A stretch of 64,000 nt of DNA. Source: Jeotgalibacillus marinus (lineage in GTDB: Bacteria; Bacillota; Bacilli; Bacillales; Jeotgalibacillaceae). The translations under genes and the position numbers were made by a program. The notes beneath the pieces are model-generated. The model did no database searches, was not told the origin of the DNA, and saw only the letters and a program-made list of their open reading frames with translations. This document shows positions 1 to 9,048 of the stretch, one piece after another; position 1 is the stretch's first letter; each line of letters starts with the position of its first letter. Location: NCBI RefSeq assembly GCF_040801915.1, contig NZ_JBFMIA010000012.1, positions 1 to 64,000 on the forward strand, given 5' to 3'.

Positions 1-1
1 A

Positions 2-2134
2 TGGAACCGAATGGGGGAAGTGTCTTCAAACGGTCAAGAGGTTGAATGGACAACGGATACGTATCACCAGTTTGACGGGAAAAATAACGATGTGGTCCAA
101 CTGAACAATGGTCGGCTGCTAAACGTTCATGAAGATCATGATAGCGATGAGATTCGATATGTATTGGGAATCTATGATGAGGAAGAAAAACGGGTCTTTT
201 GGGGGGAGCCGGATAGGGAAAAACCAACAACAACTTCCCCCATTCAATATGATACAGGAGTAGATCCTTCTGTCACCATCCTTGACAATGGGGATGTGTT
301 AGAGGTTCATAAAAGTGAATGGAGTCATACTCTTTTTTACAATTTAGGGAGATTCAAAGACGGGAAAATGTATTGGTATAGTACAGGGAATGAATATGAT
401 AAAGGACGAAGCCCTTCTGTTACCACCCTTGCCAATGGAGATGTGCTAGAGGTTCATCGGGGTGAGGGGAGTGATACTCTTTGGTACACCATAGGGAAGT
501 ACGAAAATGGGAAAATCGAATGGGGAGGCCCAAGTATTAAATATGATACAGGAAAGGCCCCTTCTGTCACCGTCCTTGCCAATGGAGATGTGCTAGAGGT
601 TCATCGGAGTAATTGGAATAATGACCTTTGGTACAACATAGGGAAATACAAAAATGGGAAAATCGAATGGGAAGGCAGTATTAAATATGATAGAGGGAGG
701 GCCCCTTCTGTCACCGTCCTTGCCAATGGAGATGTGCTAGAGGTTCACCAGAGTGATTGGAATGATGACCTTTGGTACAACATAGGGAAATACAGAGATG
801 GGAAAATCGAATGGGAAGGCAGTATTAAGTATGATAAAGGCTGGAACCCTTCTGTCGCCGTCCTTGAAGATGGAAAGGTGCTAGAGGTTCATTCGAGTGA
901 ACATGCAGATAGGCTTTGGTACAACATAGGGAAATACAGAAATGGGAAAATCGAATGGGAAGGCAGTATTAACTATGATAATGGATGGAATCCTTCTGTC
1001 GCCGTACGTGATGGAGATATTGTAGAGGTTCATGAAAGTGGTGGCATTAAGCGTCTTTGGTCCACTTTAATGGAATACGAAGATGGTGACATATATTACC
1101 TTCCTCCAAATACAATAAGTCCTATAAATTGGATGGAGGAAATGGGTAATCAAAGTCACCTATTTGGACAACTAAGGTTAAATGAGGTTCTATTACCAGG
1201 AACACATGATTCAGGATCAAGTACAATTACTCACCGCTCTAAAACATCTCCAGATGCTCCGTCGAACCTATATAATATACTAGAAAGTCCTCTAGGTCTT
1301 ATTGCTAGAGAGATAACTGCTGATTTTGGAAAGACACAACATTTATCTGTTGAGCAACAATTGGATGCGGGTATTCGTTATTTTGATTTACGTGTAGGTC
1401 CCCATACACAAGAGGACGAAGACAAAGGTACTCTTAAAACTATGCATCAGCTATATGGAGAAGAACTGGAAACTATTCTAAACAATGTTAAATCGTTTAT
1501 AGATCAAAATCCAAAAGAAATTATAATACTTGACTTTCAACATTTTCATGAAATGACCCCGGATAAGTATGATTATCTTGTTAACGAAATTAAAACGATT
1601 TTTTCATCATCAGGTCGTACAGATGGTGATCAATTGATCTCACAAGATGAATTGAAAAATGATACTTTGGAAAACCTATGGGGTAAAAATAAAAATGTTG
1701 TTGTTCTATTTGGTAAAGATAATCACGAAAGAGAAATAAACGATTCTGTTGATATTACGAAGTATCAAGATGGTAAAACAATATTAAATGGAAATAGTAA
1801 CTTATATTCTCCATGGCCGAAAACAACAGACTCAGAAGTTCTTAGAGAAAAATTATCGAGTAATCTTGAAAAAGCCAAAGAAGGTGGCAACAAAGACAAA
1901 CTTTTCGTGTCGCAAGGAATATATAATCCCTCAGTTACTCAGTATATATTGCAAGGAATTAGGGATTATACCCTAGAAGATTATGCTTACCGCGCTAATC
2001 CAATAGTGATAAGTTGGTTAGGTTCAAGTTGGTTAGATTCAAGAACGAACATTGTTATGATAGATTTCTTTGATAATACAGATCTAGTAGAACGTATCAT
2101 TAATAGTAACTATTTCATAGAAGAACAGAACTAA
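2..2134 (+). CDS. Secreted-type repeat protein with C-terminal PI-PLC X domain (5' end outside window)
   Basis: The reading frame is already open at the window edge (codons W-N-R precede the first ATG at 11), so the N terminus, probably with a signal peptide, is missing. Counting from that ATG, residues 1-370 are about seven repeats of roughly 50 residues with the theme GKYxNGKIEW ... PSVTVLANGDVLEVH, which resembles a beta-propeller or lectin-like fold. Residues 378-707 look like a phosphatidylinositol-specific phospholipase C X domain: the LPGTHDSG motif gives catalytic His399, FDLRVG gives Asp457 and Arg459, and MHQLYG gives a second His479. Such enzymes cleave PI or GPI lipids; the repeats may bind surfaces. 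The same repeat occurs in the gene at 9971 and in a relic near 11.2 kb. Domain call is good; substrate is unknown. Confidence 0.85.
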   Translation, partial: WNRMGEVSSNGQEVEWTTDTYHQFDGKNNDVVQLNNGRLLNVHEDHDSDEIRYVLGIYDEEEKRVFWGEPDREKPTTTSPIQYDTGVDPSVTILDNGDVLEVHKSEWSHTLFYNLGRFKDGKMYWYSTGNEYDKGRSPSVTTLANGDVLEVHRGEGSDTLWYTIGKYENGKIEWGGPSIKYDTGKAPSVTVLANGDVLEVHRSNWNNDLWYNIGKYKNGKIEWEGSIKYDRGRAPSVTVLANGDVLEVHQSDWNDDLWYNIGKYRDGKIEWEGSIKYDKGWNPSVAVLEDGKVLEVHSSEHADRLWYNIGKYRNGKIEWEGSINYDNGWNPSVAVRDGDIVEVHESGGIKRLWSTLMEYEDGDIYYLPPNTISPINWMEEMGNQSHLFGQLRLNEVLLPGTHDSGSSTITHRSKTSPDAPSNLYNILESPLGLIAREITADFGKTQHLSVEQQLDAGIRYFDLRVGPHTQEDEDKGTLKTMHQLYGEELETILNNVKSFIDQNPKEIIILDFQHFHEMTPDKYDYLVNEIKTIFSSSGRTDGDQLISQDELKNDTLENLWGKNKNVVVLFGKDNHEREINDSVDITKYQDGKTILNGNSNLYSPWPKTTDSEVLREKLSSNLEKAKEGGNKDKLFVSQGIYNPSVTQYILQGIRDYTLEDYAYRANPIVISWLGSSWLDSRTNIVMIDFFDNTDLVERIINSNYFIEEQN

Positions 2135-2164
2135 GGTAGCGTCTGCCCAAAATGAAGTTATATT

Positions 2165-3001
2165 GGTTCTGGTGCAAAAAATTAAAATAACCGTAAATAC
2201 TCTTTAAATATTGGACATACTGATACGATTATTCTAAAAAGGGTGTGTGATCGGTATGGAAAATCAATTTAAGTGGAAGCACGATCAGCCCGAAATGATT
2301 TTATTAACGGTAAGATGGTACCTGCGGTACAATCTAAGTTTTCGTGATTTAGTGGAAATGATGGAAGGTTTATGATTGCACACACCACCATTATGCGTTG
2401 GGTCCATCAATAGGGTCCTGAATTAGATGAACGAGTACGACGTCATCTGAAAACAACCAATGATTCTTGGCGAGTGGATGAAACGTATGTGAAAGTAAAA
2501 GGTCAATGGATGGTTCTCTATCGTGCAGTAGATTCAGAAGGGAATACGATTGATTTTTATTTAAGTGAATCGAGAGATAAAACAGCAGCCAAGTGCTTTT
2601 TCAAGAAAGCCTTGGCTGCTTCTCATAATCGTGTCCCTCGCGTGATCACGGTAACAAAAATCTGTAGCTATTCAGGAGTTAAAAAAGAGAAAAGGATGTC
2701 TAAAGACATCCGCATAAGGCAAGTAAAATATCTCAATAATATCGTAGAACAAGATCATCGTTTCATTAAGAAACGTATTCGTCCGATGTTGGGATTCAAA
2801 TCGTTTGAAACAGCTACTTCTATACTAAGTGGCGTAGAAGCCATGCATATGATGAAAAAAGGGCAACTTTGACCACAGGTGAAGTCTGTCCAAAATTAAG
2901 TTGAATTCATACATACGTTGTTTGGAATCGCATCATAACTGGTCAAATAGAACTGAAACAGTAGCTCTATGTCTCTATCAAAATGTTTTTGCACCAGAAC
3001 C
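2165..3001. mobile_element. IS6-family insertion sequence, defective
   Basis: The element is bounded by a perfect 16-bp inverted repeat, GGTTCTGGTGCAAAAA at 2165-2180 and its reverse complement at 2986-3001. Length (837 bp) and the GGTTCTGxTGCAAA end sequence are as in IS6/IS26/IS257-type elements. The flanking 8 bases (GTTATATT left, TTCATAAA right) do not match, so no target duplication survives. The transposase inside is broken, so the copy cannot move on its own. Confidence 0.85.
2256..2872 (+). pseudogene. IS6-family transposase, frameshifted
   Basis: The frame opens MENQFKWKHDQPEMILLTV and contains LRYNLSFRDLVEMMEG, typical of IS6 N termini. It hits a stop after codon 39 and resumes in another frame (IAHTTIMRWVHQ) with a second in-frame TAG at 2411-2413. 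The rest, from about 2474, is an intact DDE-type tail: VDETYVKVKGQW with the first Asp, FYLSESRDKTAAKCFF, and YLNNIVEQDHRFIKKR with the final Glu. The segment between (VITVTKICSYSGVKK) is also altered around the second Asp. At least two lesions make it non-functional. Confidence 0.9.
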
Positions 3002-3061
3002 TTCATAAATCCATTTGTCTAATCCAGGATCAAAATCATCATAGGCTGGCAGTTCAAGCTT

Positions 3062-3216
3062 TAATTGTACTTCTACGTCAAGGGAATACCATCCATCCAT
3101 CCATCGCTACGTGACGAAAGGACGTTTGACAGTTACTTATGGCAAATCCAGGAGCAAAAAATCCGTTATATCTCTCAAGATGTCAGGGAAAAGTATCATT
3201 TGCTACAATCCCCATA
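3062..3216 (+). pseudogene. Relic of a mobile-element SNF2-type helicase/methylase-like protein
   Basis: Two frames together read RQGN ... IHRYVTK then DERTFDSYLWQIQEQKIRYIS. This matches from memory the C-terminal helicase motif region of large plasmid, phage or ICE proteins (RYVTexTFDaYlWQ ... KxkFISQ). A one-base frameshift lies near 3110-3120 and the protein ends at 3216. Only about 50 residues remain. It suggests a conjugative element or prophage once sat here. The identification rests on a short motif. Confidence 0.5.
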
Positions 3217-3647
3217 ACCGCTATCCCGCCGAACGAAAACATAACATAAACAATTGAAGACCATAGAGCTGTGATATTCTTCGTAAAGAACGGTGTAATT
3301 GATGCCTGCTCCCCATTTTCAGAAATATGCATGGGGATAACACCTGTGATTAGAAGAACCGCAAAAAGAATAAAAATGATTAAGGTTGAAAGTTTAATGG
3401 ATGCAAAAAACGACTCGATTGTTCCAAAATTACTCGCTCAAAATAGAATAATCTCTAACTCTAACGATGCATAAATGACAGAAATATCTAAAGGGGCATA
3501 TGAGGAAACCAGAATTGTGTAAATGTAGATAATGCGATTATTTCAGTCGAGATAATAAGGATTCCTGACGTCCCATCCATCCAGTCACAAACCACAAGCT
3601 GATACAATAATAGGGGATTAATAAAACCGAACAGGAAAGGGACCACT

Positions 3648-3878
3648 ATGAAAAAATTCATCAAGCCTTATGATCGTTTTGATCTAACCATAATTGCTTT
3701 CTATATCGTGCTAGTGGGTATCATTCAACCAGACATTTTATATACGATTTTAATCACGGCACTGGTGTCTCTGATTCTCATAAGTAAAAGATTATATATT
3801 GTTTTCAGAGGGGGCGAAGTTGAGGACAAGGAGAGCAAAGAACAGCGTAGAAAGCGCCATAACAGAAAGTATAGATAA
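3648..3878 (+). CDS. Small membrane protein, unknown function
   Basis: This 76-residue protein has a good ribosome site (AGGAAAGGG, 6-7 bases before ATG). Residues 13-30 and 33-50 are hydrophobic (IIAFYIVLVGIIQ and ILYTILITALVSLILIS), giving one hairpin or two membrane spans. The tail from residue 58 is highly charged, ending in KEQRRKRHNRKYR. The gene lies inside the sequence that separates the two halves of the broken amino acid permease and runs opposite to it, so it may have arrived with that insertion. I do not recognise a family. Confidence 0.65.
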   Translation: MKKFIKPYDRFDLTIIAFYIVLVGIIQPDILYTILITALVSLILISKRLYIVFRGGEVEDKESKEQRRKRHNRKYR

Positions 3879-3964
3879 TCGTGTGTGAATTAGATATTAC
3901 CGGTGGTGAAATGAGGGATTAGGGAGGGAGCATCATGATAAAAAATAACTGGTATAACAAAACA

Positions 3965-4001
3965 AAGAGCGCCCCTGTATGCTAATGTACTTGGCGCTCT
4001 T
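3965..4001. terminator. Hairpin, probable terminator of the 3648 gene
   Basis: AAGAGCGCC at 3965-3973 pairs perfectly with GGCGCTCTT at 3993-4001 across a 19-base loop. The T-run is weak, so termination efficiency is uncertain. It marks the end of the insert in the permease relic. Confidence 0.5.
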
Positions 4002-4383
4002 ACCTCTATGTATTCGCCATGGATGGTCCAAATGGTATTTTAGAATATGTTCGAAAGGAACCTGGCTGAGGATCATTAGCGGTCATTTCAGCTAAAGCAC
4101 TAAATACAAGAAAAGCTGTCACTCCTGAATACAAATAAAGCAAAAGGACAGCGGGTCCTGATTTTGAATAGCTAGCCCAGAACCGAGGAAGAAACCAGCA
4201 CCAACGATAGAACGGATCCCATTTAAGGAGAGGGTCTGCCAATTTAATTTAATTTAATTTATGCCCTTTTCCCTCTTTTTGCTGATGTTCTACCTGTTGC
4301 GTTATCGAGCGGTGTGGTCTCATATAAATGTCCCCTTAAGAAATCATCTGCTTATTTCATTAGTTTGTGTAGGTTTGGGTCCT

Positions 4384-6240
4384 TCATTCTTTTAGTTGAG
4401 CAAGGATGTCTGCAAATTTTTGTTTGTCTACGTTTTTCCGAAAGTCGCGAAATGGATTGCCTTGGTTTTTGATTCGTTCTAAAACAGCCGGCATTGAAAA
4501 CAGGTCGGGCTTCAGTGAATCATTTACTTCGCTCCAGTTTAAGGGGGTAGCGATTAAAGCTTGCTCGTTTCCCCTCGGTGAATAAGGTGCGATAATGGTT
4601 TTCCCCATGTCATGCTGGATGTAGTCTAGGTACAATTTGTTGTGGCGATTCTTTTTTAGTCGCTCGGTTGTGAACCATTGAGGTTCCTGTTCACATAGGA
4701 AACGGCAGACAAATGATGTGAAAATCCTTGTTTCTTCATAGGAAAAGGTGTTGGTGGGTAATGGAATATACACTTGTAGCCCTTTTCCACCAGAGGTTTT
4801 CACGAACGATTCAAGGTGGAGTTGATCAAAGATTGTTTTCATCCTCGTCGCTGCCTCGATCGCTAAGGAAAACTGATCGACAGAAGGCGGATCGAGGTCA
4901 AATACAATTTCAGTAGGATAGGTAGTGTCTGTTGTTTGAAACGGGATATGAAACTCTAGTGCAAGCTGGTTCCCTAGCCATAACAACGTTTCTATGTCAT
5001 TACAAACAATGTACTTAATATCATCAACCTGATTTGTTAAAACGAAATCTGGTGCATAATCAGGACAATTCTTTTGGTAAAATCGGTCATCCATCGCCCC
5101 ATGCGGATAACGGATGACTGTAAGAAGTCGTTGCCGTAAGAAAGGAAGGAGATAAGGAGCGATCAGTTGTAAATAAAGCAAATAATCATCTTTTTCAATT
5201 GACACTGTTGGCCAAATTGGTTTATCAGGATGTGTGATCTCAACCTTTTCTGGGAGAGGAAAAAGCTGCCGTTGCATGTTTTTCCAGGTACAATCTGCAG
5301 GCTCCTTGTCAAAGTTAAATGCATGAAATCTTGGTTCTCTCAAATGCTTCCTATCAAAAGCAATGCAGGCAATGTCTACGCACACAGATGGGTCCAATTC
5401 CCAGGTCGTTTGCGAATCTTTTTTCCCATTGGATTGAAAAAGCTCAATTAGCGTTTTTTCCTCGACTTTTTCAAGACCATGACGAAAATGAACAATTTCA
5501 ACAGAAGTTGTCCCTTTATAGATGGCCCCATGGAAATACCCATTCTTTTTATCCCAGGTAGTTAGGAATACACTAATATATCTCCAGTTTTTAATTTTCA
5601 ACCAATCGACCGTACGCTTATCGCTTTTCCACGTACTTGATTTTTTCTTGGCGACGATGCCTTCTCCGTAACTTACGACAACGTTCTTCCATAAGTCATC
5701 GCTATTTTCATACACATCAATGGACTGTATCCTTTTCCTGTCTTCATCGTTAATAGACAAAGAGAAAGAAACGGCTTTAAAAAGCTTTTGCAGTTTTTCC
5801 TTCCGTTTTGACATGGAAAGATCAGTGAGCTTTTCTCCTTTTAGCGTCAGCAGATCAAAAACGACATAATGGCAGGGGAAGTCGTTGACATGTTTTTTGA
5901 TGGCATTGGCATTGCTCATACGTCCTCTCACTTGCACGGTGGAAAAGTCACTTTGAAAATGATTGATTAAATAAACCAATTCTCCATCAAACGTAAGCGG
6001 TAAAAAAGGTTGGATTTGCTCATACCATTCATCGCAGAAGTCAATGATTTCAGGGAACATGTTATTCAGTGATTTGCCGTTTCTACTCATTAACTGGGGT
6101 GTCCGGTTCTCCCATGTCAATAAACAACGAAAACCATCATATTTTGCTTCGTAAAGCCACTCTTTTCCTATGGGAATGTCGGTTGTAGCTGTTAAAAGCA
6201 TTGGCTTCAATTGGTACCCTACTTTCTGCTGTTTTGCCAA
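4384..6240 (-). CDS. ligD: ATP-dependent DNA ligase D (ligase-polymerase), NHEJ
   Basis: LigD joins double-strand breaks in bacterial non-homologous end joining with Ku. The order is the Bacillus YkoU one: ligase first, polymerase last, no phosphoesterase domain. The adenylation motif KYDGFR puts the nucleophile at Lys33; WLKIKNWR near residue 210 is ligase motif V. The primase-polymerase domain from about residue 330 includes DKPIWPTVSIEKDDYL, RYPHGAMDDRFYQK, the metal-binding FDLDPP and KTSGGKGLQVYIPL. Length 618 matches YkoU. The start is a TTG at 6240; the next ATG at 6201 would cut the conserved KPML. It is divergent from ku with an 84-bp gap. In B. subtilis this pair is made in the forespore under SigG; that is inferred here. 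Confidence 0.95.
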   Translation of the reverse strand: MAKQQKVGYQLKPMLLTATTDIPIGKEWLYEAKYDGFRCLLTWENRTPQLMSRNGKSLNNMFPEIIDFCDEWYEQIQPFLPLTFDGELVYLINHFQSDFSTVQVRGRMSNANAIKKHVNDFPCHYVVFDLLTLKGEKLTDLSMSKRKEKLQKLFKAVSFSLSINDEDRKRIQSIDVYENSDDLWKNVVVSYGEGIVAKKKSSTWKSDKRTVDWLKIKNWRYISVFLTTWDKKNGYFHGAIYKGTTSVEIVHFRHGLEKVEEKTLIELFQSNGKKDSQTTWELDPSVCVDIACIAFDRKHLREPRFHAFNFDKEPADCTWKNMQRQLFPLPEKVEITHPDKPIWPTVSIEKDDYLLYLQLIAPYLLPFLRQRLLTVIRYPHGAMDDRFYQKNCPDYAPDFVLTNQVDDIKYIVCNDIETLLWLGNQLALEFHIPFQTTDTTYPTEIVFDLDPPSVDQFSLAIEAATRMKTIFDQLHLESFVKTSGGKGLQVYIPLPTNTFSYEETRIFTSFVCRFLCEQEPQWFTTERLKKNRHNKLYLDYIQHDMGKTIIAPYSPRGNEQALIATPLNWSEVNDSLKPDLFSMPAVLERIKNQGNPFRDFRKNVDKQKFADILAQLKE

Positions 6241-6324
6241 TAGGTTTTGATGATCTTTTGCTCCTCATACATAAATATGATCAAAAGATTGCATTCTAAG
6301 AAAAAAAGTGAGTAGGTGAAGTAT

Positions 6325-7164
6325 GTGCATACAGTTTGGAAAGGAAGCATTAGCTTTGGACTTGTGAACATTCCAATCAAGCTTCATACGGCGACAGAAA
6401 ATAAGGACATTCAATTACGGCAGCTACACAAAGAATGCCATACACCCATTAACTATCGAAAAGTTTGTTCTAACTGTGAAAAAGAAGTTCAAACCGAAGA
6501 CATCGTTAAAGCATATGAGTATTCAAAAAACAAATTTGTTGTGTTAGATAATGAAGACCTGGAAAAGTTGAAAAAAGAAAATGAAGACAAATCAGTTGAA
6601 ATTATCGATTTTGTCAAACTGGAAGAGATCGACCCCATCTATTTTGAAAAGAGCTACTTCATGGCCCCAGATAGCGGGGGAGGAAAAGCATACTCTCTGT
6701 TGAAAAAAGCACTTATGGAGTCCGGGAAAATTGGTGTCGCTAAAATCATTATACGTTCAAAAGAACAGCTGGCAGTTGTGCGAGTATACAACGAGACGTT
6801 AGTCATGGAGACCATCCATTTCCCAGATGAAGTTCGAAGCTCAAAGGATGTTCCGAATATTCCTGAAGACCAACAAGTGGTCCAAAAAGAACTGGATACA
6901 GCGCTGTTACTCGTTGATCAATTAACAACGACATTTGATCCTGAAAAATACACAGATGACTACCGTACAGCCCTTATGGAACTAATCGAGGAGAAAAAAT
7001 CAGGCAAGGAAACGGTCACAGCAAGCGAGAAAAAACAACCAACCACCGCCTCAAACGTAACCGACCTAATGGCTGCACTCCAAGCCTCAGTCGATAAAAC
7101 CAAAAAGAAAAAAACAACCCCACGAAAACGTGCCACGACAGCGAAAGTGAAGAAGAATGCTTAA
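6325..7164 (+). CDS. ku: Ku protein, NHEJ DNA-end binding
   Basis: Bacterial Ku forms a homodimeric ring on DNA ends and recruits LigD. The protein starts MHTVWKGSISFGLVNIPIKL, the hallmark Ku N terminus. I chose the GTG at 6325 because AGGTG lies six bases upstream and this places the conserved Met-His first; a GTG at 6316 would add MKY. The core beta-barrel region includes YRKVCSNCEKEV and YFMAPDSGGGKAYSLL. The C terminus from about residue 225 is Lys/Thr-rich and low-complexity (KKKKTTPRKRATTAK), as in many Ku tails that bind DNA. It forms a divergent pair with ligD. A terminator follows directly. Confidence 0.95.
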   Translation: MHTVWKGSISFGLVNIPIKLHTATENKDIQLRQLHKECHTPINYRKVCSNCEKEVQTEDIVKAYEYSKNKFVVLDNEDLEKLKKENEDKSVEIIDFVKLEEIDPIYFEKSYFMAPDSGGGKAYSLLKKALMESGKIGVAKIIIRSKEQLAVVRVYNETLVMETIHFPDEVRSSKDVPNIPEDQQVVQKELDTALLLVDQLTTTFDPEKYTDDYRTALMELIEEKKSGKETVTASEKKQPTTASNVTDLMAALQASVDKTKKKKTTPRKRATTAKVKKNA

Positions 7165-7818
7165 CATGGAAGCGTAGAAGAGACCACTGAGAGATTATTT
7201 CTTAGTGGTTTTTTTTGATAATCGTAAATAAGCTTTTATTATTTCAGAAGGATTTTTTTAATTCATTCAAGGCCATTTCTTTAAGGTTCGAAACCCTATA
7301 AAACTTCACTTAACCAATTATTGTTAAAATATGTATTTTATAAAATGATGAAATTACTATCAATCTAAATTTTCACTTTTAAAATCTGGTTATCTAACTG
7401 CAATGTTTGACAACACGACGTTTATTGAGGTTTTTTCGTTACAGATTCGACTAGTGATCTGATTCTACAGGTCTTTAAATACAAAGAGAATGCTTAACAT
7501 GGAAACGTTGAAGAGTCCACTGAGAAATGATTTCTTAGTGGATTTTTTTGATAATCGTAAATAAACTTTTATTATTTCAGGAGAGGATTTCTTTATTCAC
7601 TTATGGCGATTTTTTAAGGTTCGGAACCCTATAAAACTTCACTTAACCAACTATTGTTAATATATGTATTTTGTAAAATAATAGAAAGTACTATCAATCA
7701 GAACTTCGCTTTAAAATCTGGTTATCTAACTACAAAGTTCGACAACACCACGTTTATTGAGGGTTTCTCGTTACAGATTTGACTAGTGATCTCATTCTTT
7801 TGGTCTATAATTATAAAT
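7155..7818. repeat. 333-bp tandem duplication starting in the 3' end of ku
   Basis: Unit 1 (7155-7487) and unit 2 (7488 to about 7818) align along their whole length with scattered substitutions and small indels. Both begin with GAATGCTTAACATGGA, which in unit 1 is the last codons and stop of ku. Both contain the ku terminator hairpin and share blocks such as ATAAAACTTCACTTAACCAA and ATCTGGTTATCTAACT. Unit 2 therefore carries an orphan ku tail. No open reading frame spans the units. Confidence 0.85.
7183..7216 (+). terminator. Intrinsic terminator of ku
   Basis: ACCACTGA at 7183 pairs with the segment ending TTAGTGGT at 7209 and is followed by seven T. A copy of the same hairpin occurs near 7530 in the second unit of the tandem duplication. 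Confidence 0.75.
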
Positions 7819-7983
7819 TAAAAAAATTGTCATAAAATAAAATATATTTACAATAGTTGCACAATTCTAAAATATAAATTATAATCAATTTAGAATAATT
7901 AGAAGGGGTGATGCGAGAGGGAAGATACTAGAGAAGTAATATCACTGGTGAAAGGAAGTGGGGGATACTACAAAAAACTAGAT

Positions 7984-8237
7984 GGATTTTATTATGAAAA
8001 AGAACAGTGTCATTAGTCATGTTCTACAGCAGTAAGTTAAGTAATGTTAGGTAGTGTATTGATGTTCAGTAGCAAGCAAGCGCCGAAGTACATAAGAGGG
8101 ATCTTTCTGACCTCCCTAATAATGAAAGCGCTGATATCCAAAGGTGTGTTTGGAGATAACACGCCATACGAATTGATGACTTGGTACTTTGGAAAGAAGA
8201 GTATGGCATTAGTATTGCCATATAGGTTATGAATCTA
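7984..8237 (+). repeat. Relic repeat, copy A (decayed small gene)
   Basis: This block is an imperfect direct copy of 9505-9739. Shared stretches include ACAGCAGTAAGTTA, AAGCGCCGAAGTA, AATGAAAGCGCTGA and AGGTGTGTTTGGAGATAA. Read across frames it gives short protein-like pieces (GDNTPYEL, EEYDISIAYIGYES), so it is probably a decayed small gene, perhaps a lipoprotein. The 62-residue frame at 8044 lies inside it and carries no convincing start. The surrounding 7819-8421 holds no gene that I can support. Confidence 0.6.
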
Positions 8238-8421
8238 TCGGATTAATTGGAGGGTATAGCTCTATCGCTGACTAAGTTGCATGCAGAAGCGGAAGCGAAT
8301 AGTCTATATATTCATGTCGAAATTCAACCCTAGTTAAATTTCGAGGTGAGTGGTAGCCTACCAGGAAAAATGAAATACTGTGCGAATACTATGAAAAAGC
8401 ATAAAAAATGAGGGGGAATTG

Positions 8422-9015
8422 ATGATGGGAATCACTATGAAAAGAAATAGTATTGTAGGTCTATGTTCAACATTCGCATTAATGGGTGGTCTAGTATTTA
8501 GTTCAACTGCAAGTGCAATGGTACCAACAGACGAAACAGATCCAATTGTAGAGTTCACAAATCTTTCTTCTTCATTTGACACGACAATTGACGGTTCTCA
8601 AGAAAAACAAATTTATGGTGAGTATGGTGAAGTGATTGGTACACTATCCCTTGAGCCGATCGAAATGGAAAACGATGTAGTAAAAACTTATGAAATTACT
8701 TTGAGTGATCATGGTGAAGTTATTCGCTCTATGACTTGGGAACTGAAAGCAGTAAATGATACAAAAGGTGCAGGAGTTATATTTATTGATATAGAAAATC
8801 CGCCATCGGTTGTGTTACATCCTGGCTATACTCGTGGTGCTGCAGGATATCAAGTTAAGAACCCGATGGAAGACCCTTTACGTGGGCATCCAATGCAAGT
8901 AATATTAGAACAGCATGTATTTAGTCTAAATCATGATGAGAGATATTCCGCTGATATAGATGTACAAGGTTCAAGTGGTACTCTGTATTTAGATTTTGAA
9001 TTAGTGAGACATTAA
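8422..9015 (+). CDS. Secreted protein, unknown function
   Basis: A strong ribosome site (AGGGGG) precedes tandem ATG codons at 8422 and 8425; an in-frame TTG at 8419 is less likely. Residues 1-32 form a Sec signal peptide: a short basic start (MKRN), then VGLCSTFALMGGLVFSST and a probable cut after ASA. The mature part, about 165 residues, is acidic and has no motif that I recognise. It includes a duplicated-looking theme (GEYGEVIGTLSLEP and SDHGEVIRSMTWEL) suggesting a beta-rich fold. It sits between the two relic copies (7984, 9505) and next to an IS3 remnant. The downstream gene at 11298 is another orphan secreted protein. Confidence 0.8.
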   Translation: MMGITMKRNSIVGLCSTFALMGGLVFSSTASAMVPTDETDPIVEFTNLSSSFDTTIDGSQEKQIYGEYGEVIGTLSLEPIEMENDVVKTYEITLSDHGEVIRSMTWELKAVNDTKGAGVIFIDIENPPSVVLHPGYTRGAAGYQVKNPMEDPLRGHPMQVILEQHVFSLNHDERYSADIDVQGSSGTLYLDFELVRH

Positions 9016-9048
9016 AATTAAAGTAATAAAAATCCCACTGAATACTAT

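Larger units (their letters stand above)
3195..4323 (-). pseudogene. Amino acid permease (APC superfamily), broken and interrupted
   Basis: On the minus strand an ATG at 4323, behind a TAAGGGGA ribosome site, starts MRPHRSITQQVEHQQKEGKG. In shifting frames it continues through VGAGFFLGSGLAIQ, GPAVLLLYLYSGVTAFLVF and ALAEMTANDPQPGSFRTY to about 4010. The protein resumes near 3595 with FVTGWM, GTSGILIISTEIIA, FWFPHMPL, TPFFTKNITALW and SFGGIAVMGIVAND, ending near 3195. This is the first two thirds of a basic/neutral amino acid permease. A four-fold 5-bp repeat (AATTT, about 4241-4261), several frameshifts, stops, and a roughly 400-bp insertion between the halves break it. The 3' third is missing. 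Confidence 0.75.

Noticed and set aside
2157..3009. 8-bp target duplication of the IS6-like element
   Set aside because: GTTATATT and TTCATAAA are not the same, so either it was lost or the element moved by co-integration and deletion.
7984..8237. Relic repeat called as an acetyltransferase or lipoprotein gene
   Set aside because: The protein-like pieces are too short and in several frames; only a relic is supported.
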